In this document: one piece after another, positions 12,295 through 21,627 of the stretch
How the letters are laid out: every line of letters begins with the position of its first letter
How positions within the stretch are numbered: position 1 is the stretch's first letter
The notes under the pieces: model-generated
What the model was told of the DNA's origin: nothing
Database searches by the model: none
What the model saw: the letters and a program-made list of their open reading frames with translations, nothing else
DNA from: Phycisphaerales bacterium
GTDB taxonomy: Bacteria > Planctomycetota > Phycisphaerae > Phycisphaerales > UBA1924
Direction of reading: 5' to 3'
DNA length: 64,000 bases
NCBI GenBank assembly: GCA_905339235.1
Contig: CAJPFG010000025.1
Coordinates: 1 to 64,000, forward strand
Program-made: the position numbers and the translations under genes

Positions 12295-14022
12295 TTATCC
12301 GGTTCGGCTGAGTTTCAGGTGGGAGGCGCTGGCCGCCCGGGCCGCGTCGGGACCCGCATACGTCAGGTGCGCCGTGTGGATGCGAGCAATGGCGTTGCGC
12401 AGGTCCGCGGGCGTGATCGCGACGTTCCCCAGCCGCTGCACCTGCACCCCCGCGGCGCACGCGCCCAGGAACGCCGCCTGGAGCATGGTTCCCCCCGAGC
12501 CCAACGCGAGCGTCGCCGTGGCAAGCAGCGCATCCCCGCACCCCAGTGGATCCAGGGCGATGGGCACCAACGCCGGCACGTGCTCGCTGGCCAGGCGCTG
12601 CTTCCACTCGCCGGTGTCCGGCGTCACATCGGGAAGCCGCTCGAACGCCAGCAACCCGTCGGCGCCCAGCGTGACCAGCGCCGCCTTGGAGCCCGTTTCC
12701 TCGAAAAGCCGCCAGGTCACCAGGGGCAGCCCCTCGGTGTGCAGGTGGAGGGCGTCGCGCAACTCGGATTCGCTGGGGCAGACCAGGTCCATCCCCACCA
12801 TCGACCGCAGGTTCGATCGCCTCCCAGAGACATCGCCCGCGAGGATCCGCGAGACCGGACGCAGTTCCCGCGTGAGGTCCGCGAGCGACCGCGGCGAGAA
12901 CAACCCAAGCCCGAAATCCGCCACGATCGCCGCGTCGCACTGCCCCGCCGACCGCCCAACCCCCAGGTCGAGCGGGTCGCCGGGCGTTGACTCCGCCGCG
13001 GCCTCGTGCGCGATCCGGCGCAACGCCTCGTGACGCCCTTCGTCGAGCACGAAGGGCTCGACGAGGTCAACCTTCATGATCTTCTGCGACCCGACGAGGA
13101 ACCTCTGCTTCTCTGGAACCGGTGTATCGCTGGGGATCGCCCGGACTTCTATCCCGTCGTTTTCCAAGCGGGCGCGGAGGGCCTTGCCGTCGGGCGATTC
13201 GGGGAGCGCGGTGACGAGGATCGGCCGGGCGCCCAAGGCCGCGGCGTGGCGGGCGATGATGGCCGCGCCCCCGTCATAGTGCCGCGCCTCCAGCGGCCGC
13301 AGAGTCATCACGGGGCTCTCCCCGGCGATGTCGGGCCGGTCGCAGAGGATGTAGGTGTCGAGGATGACCTCTCCCACCACCACCACCCGCCGCCCCTTGA
13401 ATGCGGATACCAGGCGGAACAACTCCGGCCCCGAGAGCGCGGGCGAAGTCGAGAGTTGGACCAGCCGCTGGTGATAGGGATCCGAGTGCTGCTCGAGCGC
13501 GGCGATCAGGGCCGTGGAACTGAAGACCACGTCGCCAGATGAGAACACCACCCGCCCGCCGCCGCTCTCCACGATCTCCCGCTCCGCCCGAAAGCGAGGA
13601 TCGGCGTTGTTCTCGTACTCCTTGCCCTTCACGTACACATCCGGCCGCACCGCGCCTAAAAGGTCCGCCGCCGTCGCGCCGTCGTCGATGTACACCAGGT
13701 CCACGCAGTCCAGCGCGGCCAGGTTCTCGGCGCGAAGTTCCTCGGGGATCAGCGGTCGTCCGAGTCCTTTTCGGATCTCCGGATCGCCCGTGATGCTGAC
13801 GAGCAAGGCGCCCCCCAGCGCCCGCGCCTGGCGCAGATGCCGGATATGCCCGGGGTGGACGATGTCGAAGCAGCCGTGGCACTGGACCAGCGTGCGCCCC
13901 TCATCGCGGAGCCGCCGGCGCGCGCGCATCAACCCCTCGCGATCGACGATCTTCGCCGCGACCGCGCGAGGCATGCCCGACCCGGGGTTGGCCCCGTCCT
14001 GATTGACACCATCGTGTCCCAT
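12295..14022 (-). CDS. HldE-like fusion: nucleotidyltransferase domain first, PfkB sugar kinase second
   Basis: 575 residues. Residues about 20-175 are a cytidylyltransferase-fold domain with the HxGH motif in HGCFDIVHPGHIRHLRQA and the VYVKGKEY element of RfaE/HldE adenylyltransferases. Residues about 190-560 are a PfkB/ribokinase-like kinase with GGAAIIARHAAALGA and an anion-hole motif DPLGCGDALLA. E. coli HldE makes ADP-heptose precursors with the kinase N-terminal, so this is the opposite order. Likely role: phosphorylation at C1 and activation of a heptose-7-phosphate-like sugar as a donor for the adjacent transferases. The start at 14022 (MGHDGVNQDG) is preferred; 13974 is possible. Confidence 0.82.
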   Translation of the reverse strand: MGHDGVNQDGANPGSGMPRAVAAKIVDREGLMRARRRLRDEGRTLVQCHGCFDIVHPGHIRHLRQARALGGALLVSITGDPEIRKGLGRPLIPEELRAENLAALDCVDLVYIDDGATAADLLGAVRPDVYVKGKEYENNADPRFRAEREIVESGGGRVVFSSGDVVFSSTALIAALEQHSDPYHQRLVQLSTSPALSGPELFRLVSAFKGRRVVVVGEVILDTYILCDRPDIAGESPVMTLRPLEARHYDGGAAIIARHAAALGARPILVTALPESPDGKALRARLENDGIEVRAIPSDTPVPEKQRFLVGSQKIMKVDLVEPFVLDEGRHEALRRIAHEAAAESTPGDPLDLGVGRSAGQCDAAIVADFGLGLFSPRSLADLTRELRPVSRILAGDVSGRRSNLRSMVGMDLVCPSESELRDALHLHTEGLPLVTWRLFEETGSKAALVTLGADGLLAFERLPDVTPDTGEWKQRLASEHVPALVPIALDPLGCGDALLATATLALGSGGTMLQAAFLGACAAGVQVQRLGNVAITPADLRNAIARIHTAHLTYAGPDAARAASASHLKLSRTG

Positions 14023-14100
14023 CGTTGGGTCTATCGGCAGTCCCGCGGTGCGCGGCCCACTTGCTGGCCCCCATCGGTCGGTCGCGTCGATACAGGAGCC

Positions 14101-16530
14101 GTGTCTCAAGCCCCCACCCTCCAGCCCGCTACCGGCGCGATGTCGCGCGATGACCTCGTGCGCCTCGGACGGGCCGGACGACCCTGGGAGTTTCTCGGTG
14201 TCGCCGCGGCCGCGCTTGCAATCGCGCCAATGGATCACGGCATTCGGTTCCTCGCGGCCGCCAACCTCGCGAGGCTCGGACTCAAGACTATCGCGCAAGA
14301 AATGCTTGATCGCGTGCCGGAGTCCGTCCGCCACCACCCGGACATCACGGCGCTTTCCGCCGCGTTATCGGGCCTGCCCAACGATCAACTCCCGCCCTCG
14401 ACCCGCGAGCAGTTGCTCCGCGGGAATCTGGATGTGCTCGCGGAGCGCGGCACGGACCTGCGCGGCCTGATCGCCTCCTGGCGGGAGCGCGCCGCGGAAG
14501 TCGAGTGCTTCCGATGCCTCGATGGGAACATCGTCCGCCGAGTCGCGCACTCCCCCAAGGGCGATCTGCGTGTGCTGGCGTGGTGGCGGGACGATCGCGG
14601 GCGGGCCGCGGAATCGGCGAAGTCGTTGCGGCGAGCGGACCGCTCGTTCGCGGACACCGCCGTGGTCGAGGGAATCGACCCGCCCTGGACGCTGATCGAG
14701 GCCCGAAAGGCCACCGAAGCGGACTACATCGGCCACCGGCCACGCTTGTGGGTCGTTCAGGCCGAGCCGACCGAAGCGATGGAAGGGCTGAGCATGGCCG
14801 ACCTTCGCGAAGCCCTTCGCGACCCGAGGATGGAGTTCCTGATCGGCGGCGGCGCGACCGGGCAACTGCGCGACTCGCTCCGGGCGGGGCTCGAACAGGC
14901 GCTGCCCGCGGTCCTTCTATTCTCGCCCGGCGTGAAAACCCCCGCCTCGCCCGCGCTGAGTGACATGCTGAATGCGGTGACCCAGGAGCAGTGCGACGAA
15001 CTGGAGCGTCTCCACGCGAGCGTCTGGGCGCGCTACGCGGACCGCGATCTTGCCTACTGGCACGCGCGCTACACGCGGCCGCAAGGACGCCCGCTGCGAG
15101 TGCTCATCCCCGTCAGCCGCTTCAGCACGTTCGTGCGGCACGCCGCGGCCGACCTCGCCGGCGCCCTGCGCCGCGCGGGCTGTCAGGCGGAAGTCCTGCA
15201 GGAGCCCGACGACCACAGCCGTCTCTCGGCGGTCGCCTACGCGCGGGCCCTGGACGATCTGGACCCGGACCTGGTGGTATCGATCAACATCCCGCGGCAC
15301 CAACTCCGGAATGTCTTTCCCGAAAACCTCCCCTTCGTGTGCTGGCTTCAGGACGCGATGCCCCACCTGTTCGACGAACGGGCCGGCAAGTCGCAGGGCC
15401 CGATGGATTTCCTCGCCGGGTACCTCTTCGGCGAACTGTTCTCCAAGTTCGGTTACCCCCGGGATCGGGCCTTCCCCAGCACCGTGGTCGCGGACGGGGC
15501 CAAGTTCCACCCCGCCGCGGTGGCGCCCTCCCTCGCCGATCGCTTCCGCTGCGACATCGCGTTCGTCTCGCATCACAGCGAATCACCCGACGCGATGCAC
15601 CAACGGCTCGCACGCGAAGCGCCCGAGCCGTCGATCCGGGAGGCGTTCGAGCGCCTTCGCCCCGACGTGCACGCGGCCGTGTCCCGATGCGATGTCTTTC
15701 CCCCCTCGCGAGCCCTGCGAACCAGCGTGATCGAGCGCCTGCGAGAGACTCTCGGCGCCGAGCCTCCCGAACGCACCGTCTCGCTGGTGCTTCGCCTCTA
15801 CGCCATGCCCCTGGCCGACCGCGTGCTCCGTCACGAAATGGTCGGCTGGGCGGCGGACCTGTCGCACCGGCGCGGCCTGCGGCTGCACCTCTACGGCAAG
15901 GGCTGGGACAAACACGCCACGTTCCGCGAGTTTGCGCGCGGCACGCTGGACCACTCGGAGGAACTCCGGGCCGCGTACCAGTGCGCGAGCGTGAACCTGC
16001 ACACCTCGATCAGCGCTCTGGTGCATCAACGGGTTCTCGAATGCGCCCTCTCCGGCGGTGTGACGCTGGTGCGCTTCCAGCGTGACGCGTTCGCGGGCCC
16101 CAAGACCAGCGTGCAACTGGCCCTGCTCGACCTCCCGGCCGATATCGACGAGCCCGACCGTCTGGGTTATGTGATCGCGGATCATCCGCGAGCCATGTCT
16201 CTCACCGCGCTCTACGCGCGCATCGGCGCACCGCTCGCGGATCATGTGTTCTGGATTCCCAAAGCCCGCGCGGAAGCGCTCCGGCGCGACGCCTTCGCCC
16301 ACTCGATCGACCAGGACGCCAACCAGGTGCTGGGCGATCTGGGAGAGTTCTCGTTCGCTGCCGCCGATCGACTCGCGATGCTGGTGGATCGGGCGCTGAC
16401 CAATCCGACCTGGCGCACGGCGGCGAGCAAAATGCAGGCCCGGTTTCCCAGAGCCCACCTGACGTACGACTCGTTCGTGGGTCGCCTGTTCGAATCGGTC
16501 CGAAAGGGCCTGGCCGGGGGCGCGGCATGA
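14101..16530 (+). CDS. Large CgeB-like glycosyltransferase
   Basis: About 809 residues from GTG 14101 (AGGAG immediately upstream with short spacing; ATG 14140 is the alternative). The first 320 residues are helical and unrecognised. From about 335 a GT-B fold of the CgeB/YkvP type starts at PLRVLIPVSRFSTFVRHAA, with DLVVSINIPRHQLRNVFPE and VCWLQDAMPHLFDE (the DUF3880-like half). The C-terminal half has LHLYGKGWDKH and HTSISALVHQRVLECALSGG, the Glyco_trans_1_2 acceptor/donor region. Spore or surface modification is the known theme of this family. It overlaps the next gene by 4 bp (ATGA) and is divergent from the HldE-like gene. Confidence 0.75.
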   Translation: MSQAPTLQPATGAMSRDDLVRLGRAGRPWEFLGVAAAALAIAPMDHGIRFLAAANLARLGLKTIAQEMLDRVPESVRHHPDITALSAALSGLPNDQLPPSTREQLLRGNLDVLAERGTDLRGLIASWRERAAEVECFRCLDGNIVRRVAHSPKGDLRVLAWWRDDRGRAAESAKSLRRADRSFADTAVVEGIDPPWTLIEARKATEADYIGHRPRLWVVQAEPTEAMEGLSMADLREALRDPRMEFLIGGGATGQLRDSLRAGLEQALPAVLLFSPGVKTPASPALSDMLNAVTQEQCDELERLHASVWARYADRDLAYWHARYTRPQGRPLRVLIPVSRFSTFVRHAAADLAGALRRAGCQAEVLQEPDDHSRLSAVAYARALDDLDPDLVVSINIPRHQLRNVFPENLPFVCWLQDAMPHLFDERAGKSQGPMDFLAGYLFGELFSKFGYPRDRAFPSTVVADGAKFHPAAVAPSLADRFRCDIAFVSHHSESPDAMHQRLAREAPEPSIREAFERLRPDVHAAVSRCDVFPPSRALRTSVIERLRETLGAEPPERTVSLVLRLYAMPLADRVLRHEMVGWAADLSHRRGLRLHLYGKGWDKHATFREFARGTLDHSEELRAAYQCASVNLHTSISALVHQRVLECALSGGVTLVRFQRDAFAGPKTSVQLALLDLPADIDEPDRLGYVIADHPRAMSLTALYARIGAPLADHVFWIPKARAEALRRDAFAHSIDQDANQVLGDLGEFSFAAADRLAMLVDRALTNPTWRTAASKMQARFPRAHLTYDSFVGRLFESVRKGLAGGAA

Positions 16531-18137
16531 CACGCGTCCTCGCCCTGCATCGCCCCGCACGGGTCAGCGGCGTGAGCGTCGCCGGCCTTTACGCCGCCGG
16601 GCTCCAGCCGCCTCACTACGCCTGGCGGCCGATGGTCATCGGGGAATGCCTCGGACCCGACGACCTCCGACGTTCCGCGCTCGCCGAAGCGCCCGGCCTG
16701 ACGTGCGCCGCCTGGCCGCCCGGCGGCGATCCCGTCGCGCAGACCTTGGCCGTGCGAGAAGCCCTCTTTGGCGTGGGCGCCTCGGTGGTGGTTCCCAACG
16801 ACCTGCCGCACGGCTTCGCCGCCGCGGCCCTGCTCCGACACCACGGCGTGCGCTGCGCCGCCTGGCTGCATTCCGCCAGCCACGAGGGCGAACTGCTGGT
16901 GACGCACTGCCTCGAACTCGCCAACGCCTGGCGCGCCGTGAGCACCGGCGTACGCGATCACACCATCGCCGCGGCGGCTGAGGCCGGGCTGACTATCGCG
17001 CCCTCCGCCGAACTTGCGCCCGCGTTCGTGGACGTGCCCGCGCGCCCTCCGCCGATGCCCGCACTTCCGCTCCGCCTGCTCTACGCGGGCCGCCTGGAAA
17101 AGCACCACAAGCGCGTGCTCGATCTTTCCGTTCTTTGCGATCACCTGCTCGCCGCCGGGACGCCGTTTCATCTCTGCATCGCCGGAGAAGGCCCCGCCGA
17201 AGCCGAACTGCGACAGTCACTCGCTCCTCACGCCGCCGCGGGGCGCGTGTCTATGGTCGCGCCCGTTCGGCCTTCCGGCATGCGCTCGCTGCTGGAATCA
17301 CACCACTTCTCGCTCCTCGTGAGCGCCTCGGAGGGGGCGCCGACGATCGTGATGGAATCCCTGGCCGCCGGAAGGCCCGCCGCCATCACGGCATCCTGCG
17401 GCGATGCCGCCTCGTGGGTCCGGGATGGAGTCGAGGGGATCGTGGTCCCCACCGCGGGCATGGCGCTTCTCGCGCGAAAACTGAGCCACGCCGCGGGCTC
17501 TCCGGCCTTGCTCGAACGACTCGCCCGCGCCGCCCATTCCCGGGCCCGCTCGCAGTTGTCCGCCCGCTCGCGCGCCCCCGCGCTCGATGCGCTCATCCAG
17601 GACGCGGCGTACTCCGACGTACATCTCGCCACGCCCGAGGCAATCCTCTCCCACTGGCGGCGGATCCTGCACTCCCTCGCGGCCATCGGCCCGGTTCTTC
17701 CCCTCCGGGCCGAGTTCCTGGCTCGCGCATGGCTCCGGGATCTCGGCGCTCGCGCCCTGGGTGTGCGACTCGCGGACCTCCCGCTCCATGTTCCCCCGCG
17801 CGACACCCCGGCGGAGCGGCGCCTGCGGCGCACCCTCGCGTCGTTGCGGCAAGCCGGCGCGACCCGCCTGGCCCTGTACGCCGCGGGGCAGCACACCCGC
17901 AAGGTCGCCCGCGTGATCGAAGAATCTCCCGACATCATCGCGATCATCGACGATCGCGCCGGCCAGCCCTCGGGCCCGCCCGCCGTCCTCGCCGAACGCC
18001 CGGTCCTGCCGCCGAACGCCTACGCCTCGCTTCACGCCGACGCCCTGATCATCTCCAGCGACGAGCACGAGCGGGAGTTGCTGGTTCGCGGCCGCGCGTT
18101 CGCGGCCCGGGTCGTCCCGCTCTACGACGCCGCGTGA
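16527..18137 (+). CDS. GT4-family glycosyltransferase with C-terminal G-x-H-T Rossmann-like module
   Basis: 536 residues. Residues 1-360 form a GT-B glycosyltransferase: LRLLYAGRLEKHHKRVLDL opens the donor domain, and LLVSASEGAPTIVMESLAAG carries the E-x7-E donor motif. After a linker, residues about 440-530 form a second small alpha/beta module beginning LALYAAGQHTRKVARVIEES and containing IIDDRAG and ALIISSDEHEREL. Two neighbouring transferases carry the same module. Coupled to the upstream CgeB-like gene (4-bp overlap). Its 3' end overlaps the convergent GT2 gene by 16 bp. Donor and acceptor are unknown. Confidence 0.85.
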   Translation: MTRVLALHRPARVSGVSVAGLYAAGLQPPHYAWRPMVIGECLGPDDLRRSALAEAPGLTCAAWPPGGDPVAQTLAVREALFGVGASVVVPNDLPHGFAAAALLRHHGVRCAAWLHSASHEGELLVTHCLELANAWRAVSTGVRDHTIAAAAEAGLTIAPSAELAPAFVDVPARPPPMPALPLRLLYAGRLEKHHKRVLDLSVLCDHLLAAGTPFHLCIAGEGPAEAELRQSLAPHAAAGRVSMVAPVRPSGMRSLLESHHFSLLVSASEGAPTIVMESLAAGRPAAITASCGDAASWVRDGVEGIVVPTAGMALLARKLSHAAGSPALLERLARAAHSRARSQLSARSRAPALDALIQDAAYSDVHLATPEAILSHWRRILHSLAAIGPVLPLRAEFLARAWLRDLGARALGVRLADLPLHVPPRDTPAERRLRRTLASLRQAGATRLALYAAGQHTRKVARVIEESPDIIAIIDDRAGQPSGPPAVLAERPVLPPNAYASLHADALIISSDEHERELLVRGRAFAARVVPLYDAA

Positions 18138-19363
18138 ACCCGGACGGCGTCGGGTGCATCCCGGTAGAGCCGCCAGACCCGCGTACCGCGCCGGCGCAGT
18201 TCCTCGCTTCGGGCCCACAACTGGTCCTCGAATGTGTCGCTCGACAGCAGCACGTGCTCGCCGGGCTGGGGAGCCTCCGGCGCGCCCACCATGAACCCGT
18301 GGCGGGCCTGGCCCGCCAGACTGTCGTCTATCAGGCCGCGAACTTCCAGGCCGGCGCTCCGGACTTCATCGATCAGCCACCCGCTGTGCATCCCCGCGCC
18401 GTACAGCCAGACGGCCGACCCGCCCGCCGCGCGAATCGCCCGCGCCACCTCCCTGGCCCGGGCCCCGCGGCAGGCTTCCACCGCCGCCCGGCCCAGCGTC
18501 GGCGCCGCGTCACCCAGCCACAGCCACGCCAGGATGGCCTCTCGCGAAGGTCCCCGCGCGGCCATCCATTCCTCGATCGCCCGACGCGCTCCCCCCGGCG
18601 ATTCTTCCCCCGCCATGGCCTGCGCCAAGACCTCGCCGATTTCTTCCAAGCCGTCGCCCGGCAGACTCCCCCACGCCCGGACCATCACGTCGGCCCCCAG
18701 CGAGGCCTGCAAGCCCGACGCGCTGTACGCGCCCGCCGCTCTCCGGCGATGTCGGTACAGCACGTCCGGCAACGCGCACACCTCTCCCGGCTCGGCCAGC
18801 CGGAGCCACAGGTCGTAGTCCTGGGCCCGGGGCAATCGCTCGTCGTATCCCCCCGCGCGGAGCACCGCGTCGCGCCGCAGCATCATCGAGCCGTGCGCAA
18901 AAGGGTTCCCTAGCAACAGCCTCCACCGCGATTCCCGCGGATCGGTCGGCGGCCGAATCGTCGCAGTCACCTGCCCGGCGCTCGGACCGCTGGTCTCCTC
19001 GAGTTCGAACGCGCTCCCCAGCGCCGCCAGGCCGGGACGCGCCGACATCGCCGCCCCCTGTGTCGCGATCCGCTCCGGCGGGCACCAGTCGTCCGCATCC
19101 ATCCGCGCCACCAACTCGCCCTTGGCCTCCCGCAGCGCAACGTTGAGCGCCGCCGGCAAACTCGCCTGCTCGAGCGAGAGAACCCGAACCCGCGCATCCC
19201 GCTTCGCGGCCTCTCCCGCCGAGGCCGCGGTCGCCTCGTCGCCGCCGTTGAGCACCACCAGCACCTCCAGGTCGGCGTGGGTCTGCGCGGTGAGGCATGC
19301 GACAGCCTGCGCGAGCGTGTCCGCGGCGTTCCAAACCGGCAATGCCACCGAGATGAGGCTCAT
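18122..19363 (-). CDS. GT2-family glycosyltransferase with C-terminal G-x-H-S module
   Basis: 413 residues. The GT-A domain (1-250) starts MSLISVALPVWNAADTLAQA and has LVARMDADDWCPPERI (the DxD) and YDERLPRAQDYDLWLRLAE. Residues about 310-410 are the add-on module: AVWLYGAGMHSGWLIDEV, GLIDDSLAG, HVLLSSDTFEDQL. The start at 19363 was chosen because the longer frame overlaps the divergent methyltransferase. It is convergent with, and overlaps by 16 bp, the preceding GT4 gene that carries a related module. Confidence 0.86.
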   Translation of the reverse strand: MSLISVALPVWNAADTLAQAVACLTAQTHADLEVLVVLNGGDEATAASAGEAAKRDARVRVLSLEQASLPAALNVALREAKGELVARMDADDWCPPERIATQGAAMSARPGLAALGSAFELEETSGPSAGQVTATIRPPTDPRESRWRLLLGNPFAHGSMMLRRDAVLRAGGYDERLPRAQDYDLWLRLAEPGEVCALPDVLYRHRRRAAGAYSASGLQASLGADVMVRAWGSLPGDGLEEIGEVLAQAMAGEESPGGARRAIEEWMAARGPSREAILAWLWLGDAAPTLGRAAVEACRGARAREVARAIRAAGGSAVWLYGAGMHSGWLIDEVRSAGLEVRGLIDDSLAGQARHGFMVGAPEAPQPGEHVLLSSDTFEDQLWARSEELRRRGTRVWRLYRDAPDAVRVHAAS

Positions 19364-19448
19364 GGTCGCCACCCACATCGGCCACAGACCCTCTCGAAGG
19401 GCCGAAAAACTCCCCCCGCCCCTCGCTTCGTGCCGATTCCTCGCTTCG

Positions 19449-20111
19449 ATGTCCACCAACGCGCCCGCAAAGAACCCGTACCACACCGCCCTGCGTTACA
19501 CCGACCGCGAGAGCAAGTCCCGCTATATCGCGGACAAATACCGCGCGATCCTGTCCGGCCGCGTGCTGGACGTGGGGTGCGATCGGCGACAACTCGCCGC
19601 CCACCTCTCCGCCACCGCCGCGTACACCGGCGTGGACATGGCGCCCGGCGCCGATGTGGTTCTGAACCTCGACCGCGACAACCTGCCGTTCCCGGACAAC
19701 TCGTTCGACGCGGTGATCGCCTCGGACGTGCTCGAGCACCTTGAGCGGCTGCACGCGGTGTTCGACGAACTCTGCCGGGTGAGCGCCTCGCGCGTGATCG
19801 TCTCCCTGCCCAATCCCGTTCGAAACCTGATGCTCGAAGTCTCCCGCGGCTCGGAGGGCCGCCTGAAGTACTACGGCCTGCCGGTGGACCCGCCCAAAGA
19901 TCGGCATCGCTGGTTCTTCGGCGCTGAAGAGGCTGCGCATTTTCTGCGCGAACGCTCGCGCCGGATGGGCTTCGAGGTTGAGCAACTCGACCATCAGGAA
20001 AAAGGATTACCCGCATGGATCGACCCGGCAGGCGTGGACCTGCTCGCTTCCACAAACGCGCGGCTGGGAACGCTGTGGTGCACCCTGAAAAAGGCGAACG
20101 CGGCGGATTGA
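19449..20111 (+). CDS. SAM-dependent class I methyltransferase
   Basis: 220 residues. Rossmann-type methyltransferase: motif I is VLDVGCDRRQLAAHL, the acidic end of strand 2 is YTGVDMAPGAD, and the motif IV region is FDAVIASDVLEHLERLH. A C-terminal segment (RHRWFFGAEEAAHFLRERS) is typical of methyltransferases in glycan clusters that act on sugars or lipid-linked intermediates. It is divergent from the GT2 gene at 19363. Two hairpins follow its stop. Target unknown. Confidence 0.85.
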   Translation: MSTNAPAKNPYHTALRYTDRESKSRYIADKYRAILSGRVLDVGCDRRQLAAHLSATAAYTGVDMAPGADVVLNLDRDNLPFPDNSFDAVIASDVLEHLERLHAVFDELCRVSASRVIVSLPNPVRNLMLEVSRGSEGRLKYYGLPVDPPKDRHRWFFGAEEAAHFLRERSRRMGFEVEQLDHQEKGLPAWIDPAGVDLLASTNARLGTLWCTLKKANAAD

Positions 20112-20112
20112 G

Positions 20113-20158
20113 CGATGCATCACACTCCCGAGTGATGCATCGGCCTGTCTTCGGGCCG
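20113..20158 (+). terminator. Tandem hairpins after the methyltransferase gene
   Basis: A perfect 11-bp inverted repeat (CGATGCATCAC 20113-20123, GTGATGCATCG 20132-20142, 8-nt loop) overlaps by two bases a second short stem (CGGCC 20141-20145, GGCCG 20154-20158). No T run follows, so it may act as a 3'-end stabiliser or a factor-dependent terminator rather than a classical intrinsic one. Confidence 0.5.
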
Positions 20159-20330
20159 AGCGGACAACCCAAGGCCCCGGGGATTGCGCGGGCGTCTTCG
20201 ACCCGTGCTCAGGACGCTGCCTCCATTACCGCGCTCGGCATCCCCTTTGTCGGGGAGGATTCAGCCCGGTTTCGCTTTTTCGGAGTTCTCCACGGACCGA
20301 TATCACCCCGAAGCGCCACACCGCCCCAAC

Positions 20331-21545
20331 ATGACCGCTCTCATCGCCGACAACCTCACGCTCGTCTTCACCGCGGGGGTCTCGCTGCGCACCTGGCGCG
20401 ATACCGGACTGCTCTCCCGCGAATGGGCGCTGTATCGCGAACTGCTGCCCCACTACGGGTCCATCACGCTGCTCACCTACGGCGGCGCCGATGATCCCGC
20501 GATCCTCGCCGGCCTGCTCAGCCCCGATGAGGCCGCGAAGGTCCGCGTCATCTGCAACGACCAGCACCTCGCCCCCGGCGCCTACTCGCGGTCGATCGCG
20601 TCGCGCGTCGCGGCATCGCTGAAAGCGTCCCGCTCGGTAGTCGTCAAGACCAACCAGATGGCCGGCGGCGATACCGCCATCTCCATCGCCAACGCACTGC
20701 GCGAAGTCAACCACACAGTCGGCTTCATCGCCCGCGGCGGGTACCTCTGGACCCGCTTCGTCGCCTACGAACACGGCCCGCAATCCGCCGAAGCCCTTTC
20801 CGCCGCCGCCAAGGAACGCTTCCTCTGCCAAGCCGCCGACGCCGTCGTCGGCACCACCAGCGACATGGTCGAAGACCTCGCCTGGCGCTACGGCCTCGAC
20901 CCCCAGCGCTGCGTCGTCGTCCCCAACTACGTCCTCATCGACACCCCCGTCCGCTCCCCCGAAGAACGCGAGCCCGCCACCCTCCTCTACGCCGGCCAAC
21001 TCTCGAATCGCAAGCGAGTGGACATCCTCATCCGCGCCGCGGCCGCTCTTCGCGACGAGGCCCGCGTCCAGGCCCGGCTCGAAGTCATCGGCGACGGCCC
21101 GGAGCGCGCCGCCCTCGAATCCCTGGCCGCCCAGTTGAGCGCCCCGGTCACCTTCCGCAGCCGCGTCGCCCACGAGGAACTCCTCGAGCGCATGGGCCGG
21201 TGCACCATCTATCTTCAGGCCTCCGAACTCGAAGGCCACCCCAAGACCGTGCTCGAGGCCATGGGCAGCGGCGCGACCGTGCTCGTCGCCAAGTCCCCCG
21301 GCCTGGGCGAGGTCGTCACCCACGGCATGAACGGCCTGCGCGTGGACACCGACCCCGCGGCGTTCTCCGCGGCGATCAACGAACTCCTCCCCGACCCGGA
21401 GTGGCGCGCGGTGCTCGGGCACGCCGCCGCCCGCACCATCCGCCAGCAGTTCGGGCTTCCTTCGGTGATGGACCTGGAACTCGAAGTCCACCGCCGCGCC
21501 TTGGCCCACGGGTCGCGACGGGGAGCGCTCAAGGCGTCGGCTTGA
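20331..21545 (+). CDS. GT4-family glycosyltransferase
   Basis: 404 residues, GT-B fold. Donor-domain motifs are ATLLYAGQLSNRKRVDILI, LEVIGDGPERAALESLA and the E-x7-E motif in YLQASELEGHPKTVLEAMG. The N-terminal acceptor half (LVFTAGVSLRTWRDTGLL) resembles transferases of capsule and O-antigen clusters. The ATG at 20331 was chosen because the upstream in-frame extension is non-coding in character. It has no C-terminal add-on module. Separated from the following operon by 82 bp. Confidence 0.87.
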   Translation: MTALIADNLTLVFTAGVSLRTWRDTGLLSREWALYRELLPHYGSITLLTYGGADDPAILAGLLSPDEAAKVRVICNDQHLAPGAYSRSIASRVAASLKASRSVVVKTNQMAGGDTAISIANALREVNHTVGFIARGGYLWTRFVAYEHGPQSAEALSAAAKERFLCQAADAVVGTTSDMVEDLAWRYGLDPQRCVVVPNYVLIDTPVRSPEEREPATLLYAGQLSNRKRVDILIRAAAALRDEARVQARLEVIGDGPERAALESLAAQLSAPVTFRSRVAHEELLERMGRCTIYLQASELEGHPKTVLEAMGSGATVLVAKSPGLGEVVTHGMNGLRVDTDPAAFSAAINELLPDPEWRAVLGHAAARTIRQQFGLPSVMDLELEVHRRALAHGSRRGALKASA

Positions 21546-21627
21546 GACGCACACCGGCCCGAAGTCGCTTACGCGACGTGCCCCGATAACCGATACATAG
21601 GCCAGACGTGGGAGACGGAGCGCGCCC

